Positions 39,923-50,355 of a DNA stretch of 64,000 nt are shown in pieces. Made by a program: the position numbers and the translations under genes. The DNA lies in NCBI GenBank assembly GCA_037893225.1, contig JAZGUH010000261.1:186001-250000 (forward strand). The letters run 5' to 3'. The notes beneath the pieces are model-generated. The model did no database searches. It had not been told where the DNA came from and was given only the letters and a program-made list of their open reading frames with translations. The number at the start of each line of letters is the position of its first letter. Position 1 is the first letter of the stretch. This DNA comes from Hippasteria phrygiana (taxonomy: Eukaryota > Echinodermata > Asteroidea > Valvatida > Goniasteridae).

Positions 39923-41545
39923 TTGTGGAGAAAATTCAAACCTCGCAATGTTTATTTTCTTTCCGGCCACCCTCTGTGTGCATATTACCTTTTATTTATT
40001 GCTCCATGCCTGTCAAATTCCCTGGGGTATGGACTTGCTTTACTCATTCATAATTGCATGACATATCAACCAAATTCAGTAATTTTGACATGTATGGATA
40101 GCTTAGATCTGGCGCTACATGTTGCAATTATCGGCGGCTTCTTAGAGTTAACACTTGTGGAGAAAATTCAAACCTCGCAATGTTTATTTTCTTCCCGGCC
40201 ACCATCTGTGTGCAGATTACCTTTTATTTATTGCTCCATGCCTGTCAAATTCCCTGTGGTATGGACTTGCTTTACTCATTCATAATTGCATGAAATATCA
40301 ACCAAATTCAGTAATTTTGACATGTATGGATAGCTTAGATCTGGCGCTACATGTTGCAATTATCGGCGGCTTCTTAGAGTTAACACTTGTGGAGAAAATT
40401 CAAACCTCGCAATGTTTATTTTCTTCCCGGCCACCATCTGTGTGCAGATTACCTTTTATGTATTGCTCCATGCCTGTCAAATTCCATGTGGTATGGACTT
40501 GCTTTACTCATTCATAATTGCATGAAATATCAACCAAATTCAGTAATTTTGACATGTATGCATAGCTTAGATCTGGCGCTACATGTTGCAATTATCGGCG
40601 GCTTCTTAGAGTTAAAACTTGTGGAGAAAATTCAAACCTCGCAATATTTACTTTCTTTCCGGCCAACATCTGTGTACACGTTACCGTCTATTTATTGCTC
40701 CATGCCTGTCAAATTCCCTGGGGTATGGACTTGCTTTACTCATTCATAATTGCATGAAATATCAACCAAATTCAGTAATTTTGACATGTATGGATAGCTT
40801 AGATCTGGCGCTACATGTTGCAATTATCGGCGGCTTCTTAGAGTTAAAACTTGTGGAGAAAATTCAAACCTCGCAATGTTTACTTTCTTTCCTGCCAACA
40901 TCTGTGTACATGTTACCGTCTATTTATTGCTCCATGCATGTCAAATTCCCTGGTGTATGGACTTGCTTTACTCATTTATAATTGCATGAAATATCAACCA
41001 AATTCAGTAATTTTGACATGTATGGATAGCTTAGATCTGGCGCTACATGTTGCAATTATCGGCGGCTTCTTAGAGTTAAAACTTGTGGAGAAAATTAAAA
41101 CCTCGCAATGTTTATTTTCTTTCCGGCCAACATCTGTGTGCATATTACCTTCTATTTATTGCTCCATGCCTGTCAAATTCCCTAGGGTATGTCTTGCTTT
41201 ACTCATTCATAATTGCATGAAATATCAACCAAATACAGTAATGTTGACATGTATGGATAGCTTAGATCTGGCGCTACATGTTGGAATCATCGGCGGCTTC
41301 CTAGAGTTAAAACTTGTGGAGAAAATTCAAACCTCGCAATGTTTATTTTCTTTCCGGCCAACATCTGTGTACATGTTACCGTCTATTTATTGCTCCATGC
41401 ATGTCAAATTCCCTGGGGTATGGACTTGCTTTACTCATTCATAATTGCATGAAATATCAACCAAATGCAGTAATGTTGACATGTATGGCTAGCTTAGATC
41501 TGGCGCTACATGTTGCAATTATCGGCGGCTTCTTAGAGTTAACAC
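39923..41545 (+). repeat. 1623-bp 7-mer CT-DW-DM-K-S-G-B, copy 2
   Basis: Tandem duplicate at 1623 bp displacement, with the same CATTTATAATT and CCTGGTGTATGG variants in S. S here has the change TTTCCTGCC, which reappears only in the S monomers of domain V (51514, 54988). This copy is therefore closer to the source of that transfer than copy 1. Confidence 0.86.
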
Positions 41546-42240
41546 TTGTGGAGAAAATTCAAACCTCGCAATGTGTATTTTCTTTCCGGCCACCATCTGT
41601 GTGCATATTACCTTTTATTTATTGCTCCATGCCCGTCAAATTCCCTGGGGTATGGACTTGCTTTACTCATTCATAATTGCATGAAATATCAACCAAATGC
41701 AGTAATTTTGACATGTATGGATAGCTTAGATCTGGCGCTACATGTTGGAATCATCGGCGGCTTCCCAGAGTTAAAACTTGTGGAGAAAATTCAAACCTCG
41801 CAATGTTTATTTTCTTTCCGGCCAACATCTGTGTGCATATTACCTTCTATTTATTGCTCCATGCCTGTCAAATTCCCTGGGGTATGACTTGCTTTACTCA
41901 TTCATGATTGCATGAAATATCAACCAAATTCAGTAATTTTTACATGTATGGATAGCTTAGATCTGGCGCTACATGTTGCAATTATCGGCGGCTTCTTAGA
42001 GTTAACACTTGTGGAGAAAATTCAAACCTCGCAATGTTTATTTTCTTTCCGGCCACCATCTGTGTGCATATTACCTTCTATTTATTGCTCCATGCCTGTC
42101 AAATTTCATGTGGTATGGACTTGCTTTACTCATTCATAATTGCATGAAATATCAACCAAATTCAGTAATTTTGACATGTATGCATAGCTTAGATCTGGCG
42201 CTACATGTTGCAATTATCGGCGGCTTCTTAGAGTTAACAC
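41314..42240 (+). repeat. Signature tail B-H-G-H, copy 2 (927 bp)
   Basis: Same private markers as at 35053: CAATGTGTATTTTC, CATGCCCGTC, TTCATGATTGC and TAATTTTTACATG. H at 42009 has the private AAATTTCATGTGG. Confidence 0.88.
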
Positions 42241-42704
42241 GTGTGGAGAAAATTCAAACCTCGCAATGTTTATTTTCTTCCCGGCCAACATCTGTGTGCA
42301 GATTACCTTTTATTTATTGCTCCATGCCTGTCAAATTCCCTGGGGTATGGACTTGCTTTACTCATTCATAATTGCATGAAATATCAACCAAATTCAGTAA
42401 TTTTGACATGTATGGATAGCTTAGATCTGGCGCTACATGTTGCAATTATCGGCGGCTTCTTAGAGTTAAAACTTGTGGAGAAAATTAAAACCTCGCAATG
42501 TTTATTTTCTTTCCGGCCAACATCTGTGTACATGTTACCGTCTATTTATTGCTCCATGCATGTCAAATTCCCTGGGGTATGGACTTGCTTTACTCATTCA
42601 TAATTGCATGAAATATCAACCAAATGCAGTAATTTTGACATGTATGTATAGCTTAGATCTGGCGCTACATGTTGCAATTATCGGCGGCTTCTTAGAGTTA
42701 ACAC

Positions 42705-44328
42705 TTGTGGAGAAAATTCAAACCTCGCAATGTTTATTTTCTTCCCGGCAACCATCTGTGTGCAGATTACCTTTTATTTATTGCTCCATGCCTGTCAAAT
42801 TCCCTGGGGTATGGACTTGCTTTACTCATTCATAATTGCATGAAATATCAACCAAATTCAGTAATTTTGACATGTATGGATAGCTTAGATCTGGCGCTAC
42901 ATGTTGCAATTATCGGCGGCTTCTTAGAGTTAAAACTTGTGGAGAAAATTCAAACCTCGCAATGTTTATTTTCTTTCCGGCCAACATCTGTGTACATGTT
43001 ACCGTCTATTTATTGCTCCATGCATGTCAAATTCCCTGGGGTATGGACTTGCTTTACTCATTCATAATTGCATGAAATATCAACCAAATTCAGTAATTTT
43101 GACATGTATGGATAGCTTAGAGCTGGCGCTACATGTTGCAATTATCGGCGGCTTCTTAGAGTTAAAACTTGTGGAGAAAATTCAAACCTCGCAATGTTTA
43201 TTTTCTTCCCGGCCACCATCTGTGTGCAGATTACCTTTTATTTATTGCTCCATGCCTGTCAAATTCCCTGTGGTATGGACTTGCTTTACTCATTCATAAT
43301 TGCATGAAATATCAACCAAATTCAGTAATTTTGACATGTATGGATAGCTTAGATCTGGCGCTACATGTTGCAATTATCGGCGGCTTCTTAGAGTTAACAC
43401 TTGTGGAGAAAATTCAAACCTCGCAATGTTTATTTTCTTCCCGGCCACCATCTGTGTGCAGATTACCTTTTATTTATTGCTCCATGCCTGTCAAATTCCC
43501 TGGGGTATGGACTTGCTTTACTCATTCATAATTGCATGAAATATCAACCAAATTCAGTAATTTTGACATGTATGGATAGCTTAGATCTGGCGCTACATGT
43601 TGCAATTATCGGCGGCTTCTTAGAGTTAAAACTTGTGGAGAAAATTCAAACCTCGCAATGTTTATTTTCTTTCCGGCCAACATCTGTGTACATGTTACCG
43701 TCTATTTATTGCTCCATGCCTGTCAAATTCCCTGGGGTATGGACTTGCTTTACTCATTCATAATTGCATGAAATATCAACCAAATTCAGTAATTTTGACA
43801 TGTATGGATAGCTTAGATCTGGCGCTACATGTTGCAATTATCGGCGGCTTCTTAGAGTTAACACTTGTGGAGAAAATTCAAACCTCGCAATGTTTATTTT
43901 CTTTCCGGCCACCCTCTGTGTGCATATTACCTTTTATTTATTGCTCCATGCCTGTCAAATTCCCTGGGGTATGGACTTGCTTTACTCATTCATAATTGCA
44001 TGACATATCAACCAAATTCAGTAATTTTGACATGTATGGATAGCTTAGATCTGGCGCTACATGTTGCAATTATCGGCGGCTTCTTAGAGTTAACACTTGT
44101 GGAGAAAATTCAAACCTCGCAATGTTTATTTTCTTCCCGGCCACCATCTGTGTGCAGATTACCTTTTATTTATTGCTCCATGCCTGTCAAATTCCCTGTG
44201 GTATGGACTTGCTTTACTCATTCATAATTGCATGAAATATCAACCAAATTCAGTAATTTTGACATGTATGGATAGCTTAGATCTGGCGCTACATGTTGCA
44301 ATTATCGGCGGCTTCTTAGAGTTAACAC
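42705..44328 (+). repeat. 1624-bp 7-mer DN-B-DW-D-B2-CT-DW, copy 1
   Basis: The B at 42937 has B diagnostics (A88) but AGAGCTGG at offset 186, which belongs to D* in units 1 and 2. It is a B/D* hybrid that removed one monomer. Confidence 0.87.
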
Positions 44329-45952
44329 TTGTGGAGAAAATTCAAACCTCGCAATGTTTATTTTCTTCCCGGCAACCATCTGTGTGCAGATTACCTTTTA
44401 TTTATTGCTCCATGCCTGTCAAATTCCCTGGGGTATGGACTTGCTTTACTCATTCATAATTGCATGAAATATCAACCAAATTCAGTAATTTTGACATGTA
44501 TGGATAGCTTAGATCTGGCGCTACATGTTGCAATTATCGGCGGCTTCTTAGAGTTAAAACTTGTGGAGAAAATTCAAACCTCGCAATGTTTATTTTCTTT
44601 CCGGCCAACATCTGTGTACATGTTACCGTCTATTTATTGCTCCATGCATGTCAAATTCCCTGGGGTATGGACTTGCTTTACTCATTCATAATTGCATGAA
44701 ATATCAACCAAATTCAGTAATTTTGACATGTATGGATAGCTTAGAGCTGGCGCTACATGTTGCAATTATCGGCGGCTTCTTAGAGTTAAAACTTGTGGAG
44801 AAAATTCAAACCTCGCAATGTTTATTTTCTTCCCGGCCACCATCTGTGTGCAGATTACCTTTTATTTATTGCTCCATGCCTGTCAAATTCCCTGTGGTAT
44901 GGACTTGCTTTACTCATTCATAATTGCATGAAATATCAACCAAATTCAGTAATTTTGACATGTATGGATAGCTTAGATCTGGCGCTACATGTTGCAATTA
45001 TCGGCGGCTTCTTAGAGTTAACACTTGTGGAGAAAATTCAAACCTCGCAATGTTTATTTTCTTCCCGGCCACCATCTGTGTGCAGATTACCTTTTATTTA
45101 TTGCTCCATGCCTGTCAAATTCCCTGGGGTATGGACTTGCTTTACTCATTCATAATTGCATGAAATATCAACCAAATTCAGTAATTTTGACATGTATGGA
45201 TAGCTTAGATCTGGCGCTACATGTTGCAATTATCGGCGGCTTCTTAGAGTTAAAACTTGTGGAGAAAATTCAAACCTCGCAATGTTTATTTTCTTTCCGG
45301 CCAACATCTGTGTACATGTTACCGTCTATTTATTGCTCCATGCCTGTCAAATTCCCTGGGGTATGGACTTGCTTTACTCATTCATAATTGCATGAAATAT
45401 CAACCAAATTCAGTAATTTTGACATGTATGGATAGCTTAGATCTGGCGCTACATGTTGCAATTATCGGCGGCTTCTTAGAGTTAACACTTGTGGAGAAAA
45501 TTCAAACCTCGCAATGTTTATTTTCTTTCCGGCCACCCTCTGTGTGCATATTACCTTTTATTTATTGCTCCATGCCTGTCAAATTCCCTGGGGTATGGAC
45601 TTGCTTTACTCATTCATAATTGCATGACATATCAACCAAATTCAGTAATTTTGACATGTATGGATAGCTTAGATCTGGCGCTACATGTTGCAATTATCGG
45701 CGGCTTCTTAGAGTTAACACTTGTGGAGAAAATTCAAACCTCGCAATGTTTATTTTCTTCCCGGCCACCATCTGTGTGCAGATTACCTTTTATTTATTGC
45801 TCCATGCCTGTCAAATTCCCTGTGGTATGGACTTGCTTTACTCATTCATAATTGCATGAAATATCAACCAAATTCAGTAATTTTGACATGTATGGATAGC
45901 TTAGATCTGGCGCTACATGTTGCAATTATCGGCGGCTTCTTAGAGTTAACAC
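44329..45952 (+). repeat. 1624-bp 7-mer DN-B-DW-D-B2-CT-DW, copy 2
   Basis: Exact monomer-order duplicate of the preceding block, including the B/D* hybrid at 44561. The hybrid was therefore formed before the 7-mer was duplicated. Confidence 0.87.
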
Positions 45953-46880
45953 TTGTGGAGAAAATTCAAACCTCGCAATGTTTATTTTCTTCCCGGCCAC
46001 CATCTGTGTGCAGATTACCTTTTATGTATTGCTCCATGCCTGTCAAATTCCATGTGGTATGGACTTGCTTTACTCATTCATAATTGCATGAAATATCAAC
46101 CAAATTCAGTAATTTTGACATGTATGGATAGCTTAGATCTGGCGCTACATGTTGCAATTATCGGCGGCTTCTTAGAGTTAACACGTGTGGAGAAAATTCA
46201 AACCTCGCAATGTTTATTTTCTTTCCGGCCACCCTCTGTGTGCATATTACCTTTTATTTATTGCTCCATGCCTGTCAAATTCCCTGGGGTATGGACTTGC
46301 TTTACTCATTCATAATTGCATGACATATCAACCAAATTCAGTAATTTTGACATGTATGGATAGCTTAGATCTGGCGCTACATGTTGCAATTATCGGCGGC
46401 TTCTTAGAGTTAACACTTGTGGAGAAAATTCAAACCTCGCAATGTTTATTTTCTTCCCGGCCACCATCTGTGTGCAGATTACCTTTTATTTATTGCTCCA
46501 TGCCTGTCAAATTCCCTGTGGTATGGACTTGCTTTACTCATTCATAATTGCATGAAATATCAACCAAATTCAGTAATTTTGACATGTATGGATAGCTTAG
46601 ATCTGGCGCTACATGTTGCAATTATCGGCGGCTTCTTAGAGTTAACACTTGTGGAGAAAATTCAAACCTCGCAATGTTTATTTTCTTCCCGGCCACCATC
46701 TGTGTGCAGATTACCTTTTATGTATTGCTCCATGCCTGTCAAATTCCATGTGGTATGGACTTGCTTTACTCATTCATAATTGCATGAAATATCAACCAAA
46801 TTCAGTAATTTTGACATGTATGCATAGCTTAGATCTGGCGCTACATGTTGCAATTATCGGCGGCTTCTTAGAGTTAACAC
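45489..46880 (+). repeat. Trimer CT-DW-DM, 2 copies
   Basis: Equivalent to the pairs at 31110 and 37604. The first DM (45953) has GTATGGATAG and not GTATGCATAG at offset 175, unlike its counterparts. Confidence 0.86.
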
Positions 46881-48503
46881 GTGTGGAGAAAATTCAAACC
46901 TCGCAATGTTTATTTTCTTCCCGGCCAACATCTGTGTGCAGATTACCTTTTATTTATTGCTCCATGCCTGTCAAATTCCCTGGGGTATGGACTTGCTTTA
47001 CTCATTCATAATTGCATGAAATATCAACCAAATTCAGTAATTTTGACATGTATGGATAGCTTAGATCTGGCGCTACATGTTGCAATTATCGGCGGCTTCT
47101 TAGAGTTAAAACTTGTGGAGAAAATTCAAACCTCGCAATGTTTATTTTCTTTCCGGCCAACATCTGTGTACATGTTACCGTCTATTTATTGCTCCATGCA
47201 TGTCAAATTCCCTGGGGTATGGACTTGCTTTACTCATTCATAATTGCATGAAATATCAACCAAATGCAGTAATTTTGACATGTATGTATAGCTTAGATCT
47301 GGCGCTACATGTTGCAATTATCGGCGGCTTCTTAGAGTTAACACTTGTGGAGAAAATTCAAACCTCGCAATGTTTATTTTCTTCCCGGCCACCCTCTGTG
47401 TGCATATTACCTTTTATTTATTGCTCCATGCCTGTCAAATTCCCTGGGGTATGGACTTGCTTTACTCATTCATAATTGCATGAAATATCAACCAAATTCA
47501 GTAATTTTGACATGTATGGATAGCTTAGATCTGGCGCTACATGTTGCAATTATCGGCGGCTTCTTAGAGTTAACACTTGTGGAGAAAATTCAAACCTCGC
47601 AATGTTTATTTTCTTCCCGGCCACCATCTGTGTGCAGATTACCTTTTATTTATTGCTCCATGCCTGTCAAATTCCCTGGGGTATGGACTTGCTTTACTCA
47701 TTCATAATTGCATGAAATATCAACCAAATTCAGTAATTTTGACATGTATGGATAGCTTAGATCTGGCGCTACATGTTGCAATTATCGGCGGCTTCTTAGA
47801 GTTAACACTTGTGGAGAAAATTCAAACCTCGCAATGTTTATTTTCTTCCCGGCCACCATCTGTGTGCAGGTTACCTTTTATTTATTGCTCCATGCCTGTC
47901 AAATTCCATGTGGTATGGACTTGCTTTACTCATTCATAATTGCATGAAATATCAACCAAATTCAGTAATTTTGACATGTATGGATAGCTTAGATCTGGCG
48001 CTACATGTTGCAATTATCGGCGGCTTCTTAGAGTTAACACGTGTTGAGAAAATTCAAACCTCGCAATGTTTATTTTCTTCCCGGCCAACATCTGTGTGCA
48101 GATTACCTTTTATTTATTGCTCCATGCCTGTCAAATTCCCTGGGGTATGGACTTGCTTTACTCATTCATAATTGCATGAAATATCAACCAAATTCAGTAA
48201 TTTTGACATGTATGGATAGCTTAGATCTGGCGCTACATGTTGCAATTATCGGCGGCTTCTTAGAGTTAAAACTTGTGGAGAAAATTAAAACCTCGCAATG
48301 TTTATTTTCTTTCCGGCCAACATCTGTGTGCATATTACCTTCTATTTATTGCTCCATGCCTGTCAAATTCCCTAGGGTATGTCTTGCTTTACTCATTCAT
48401 AATTGCATGAAATATCAACCAAATACAGTAATGTTGACATGTATGGATAGCTTAGATCTGGCGCTACATGTTGGAATCATCGGCGGCTTCCTAGAGTTAA
48501 AAC

Positions 48504-49430
48504 TTGTGGAGAAAATTCAAACCTCGCAATGTTTATTTTCTTTCCGGCCAACATCTGTGTACATGTTACCGTCTATTTATTGCTCCATGCATGTCAAATT
48601 CCCTGGGGTATGGACTTGCTTTACTCATTCATAATTGCATGAAATATCAACCAAATGCAGTAATGTTGACATGTATGGCTAGCTTAGATCTGGCGCTACA
48701 TGTTGCAATTATCGGCGGCTTCTTAGAGTTAACACTTGTGGAGAAAATTCAAACCTCGCAATGTGTATTTTCTTTCCGGCCACCATCTGTGTGCATATTA
48801 CCTTTTATTTATTGCTCCATGCCCGTCAAATTCCCTGGGGTATGGACTTGCTTTACTCATTCATAATTGCATGAAATATCAACCAAATGCAGTAATTTTG
48901 ACATGTATGGATAGCTTAGATCTGGCGCTACATGTTGGAATCATCGGCGGCTTCCCAGAGTTAAAACTTGTGGAGAAAATTCAAACCTCGCAATGTTTAT
49001 TTTCTTTCCGGCCAACATCTGTGTGCATATTACCTTCTATTTATTGCTCCATGCCTGTCAAATTCCCTGGGGTATGACTTGCTTTACTCATTCATGATTG
49101 CATGAAATATCAACCAAATTCAGTAACTTTTACATGTATGGATAGCTTAGATCTGGCGCTACATGTTGCAATTATCGGCGGCTTCTTAGAGTTAACACTT
49201 GTGGAGAAAATTCAAACCTCGCAATGTTTATTTTCTTTCCGGCCACCATCTGTGTGCATATTACCTTCTATTTATTGCTCCATGCATGTCAAATTCCCTG
49301 GGGTATGGACTTGCTTTACTCATTCATAATTGCATGAAATATCAACCAAATGCAGTAATTTTGACATGTATGGATAACTTAGATCTGGCGCTACATGTTG
49401 CAATTATCGGCGGCTTCTTAGAGTTAACAC
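48504..49430 (+). repeat. Signature tail B-H-G-H, copy 3, chimeric at its end
   Basis: Markers match the tails at 35053 and 41314 through the 231-bp G at 48968. The final H (49199) starts the same way but carries CATGCATGTCAAATTCCCTGGGG, as do domain V monomers, in place of CCATGTGG. The switch to domain V therefore falls inside this monomer, near 49280. Confidence 0.85.
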
Positions 49431-50355
49431 TTGTGGAGAAAATTCAAACCTCGCAATGTTTATTTTCTTCCCGGCCACCATCTGTGTGCATATTACCTTC
49501 TATTTATTGCTCCATGCATGTCAAATTCCCTGGGGTATGGACTTGCTTTACTCATTTATAATTGCATGAAATATCAACCAAATGCAGTAATTTTGACATG
49601 TATGGATAACTTAGATCTGGCGCTACATGTTGCAATTATCAGCGGCTTCTTAGAGTTAACACTTGTGGAGAAAATTCAAACCTCGCAATGTTTATTTTCT
49701 TTCCGGCCAACATCTGTGTGCATATTGCCTTCTATTTATTGCTCCATGCCTGTCAAATTCCCTAGGGTATGACTTGCTTTACTCATTCATAATTGCATGA
49801 AATATCAACCAAATACAGTAATGTTGACATGTATGGATAGCTTAGATCTGGCGCTACATGTTGGAATCATCGGCGGCTTCCCAGAGTTAAAACTTGTGGA
49901 GAAAATTCAAACCTCGCAATGTTTATTTTCTTTCCGGCCAACATCTGTGTGCATATTACCTTCTATTTATTGCTCCATGCCTGTCAAATTCCCTGGGGTA
50001 TGACTTGCTTTACTCATTCATAATTGCATGAAATATCAACCAAATGCAGTAATTTTGACATGTATGGATAACTTAGATCTGGCGCTACATGTTGCAATTA
50101 TCGGCGGCTTCTTAGAGTTAACACTTGTGGAGAAAATTCAAACCTCGCAATGTTTATTTTCTTTCCGGCCAACATCTGTGTGCATATTACCTTCTATTTA
50201 TTGCTCCATGCCCGTCAAATTTCCTAGGGTATGACTTGCTTTACTCATTCATAATTGCATGAAATATCAACCAAATACAGTAATTTTGACATGTATGGAT
50301 AGCTTAGATCTGGCGCTACATGTTGGAATCATCGGCGGCTTCCTAGAGTTAAAAC
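49431..50355 (+). repeat. Block J-G-G-G (925 bp), copy 1
   Basis: J is followed by three consecutive 231-bp G-type monomers (49663, 49894, 50125). Markers are GCATATTGCC at 49719-49728, CTTCCCAGAG before the second G, and CATGCCCGTCAAATTTCC near 50207. The block is repeated at 60082-61006. Confidence 0.87.

Larger units (their letters stand above)
35980..42240 (+). repeat. Domain IV long HOR, unit 2 (27-mer, 6261 bp)
   Basis: Order A B DN B D* DW D CT DW DM CT DW DM K S G B CT DW DM K S G B H G H. It shares its first seven and last four monomers with unit 1. It lacks the separate B2 (lost by a B2/CT hybrid at 37604) and replaces the A B P segment by two copies of K S G B. Linker change GAGTTCAAACTT at 36668 is private apart from a similar change near 61000. 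Confidence 0.87.
42241..49198 (+). repeat. Domain IV long HOR, unit 3 (30-mer, 6958 bp)
   Basis: Order A B DN B DW D B2 CT DW DN B DW D B2 CT DW DM CT DW DM A B P D E A G B H G. The head matches units 1 and 2, the segment 47113-49198 matches 33662-35747 of unit 1 in monomer order and exact length (2086 bp), and a 7-mer inside is duplicated. The only difference I spotted in that 2086-bp match is TAACTTTTAC near 49124 against TAATTTTTAC. The unit runs directly into domain V and not into another A B DN head. Confidence 0.87.
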
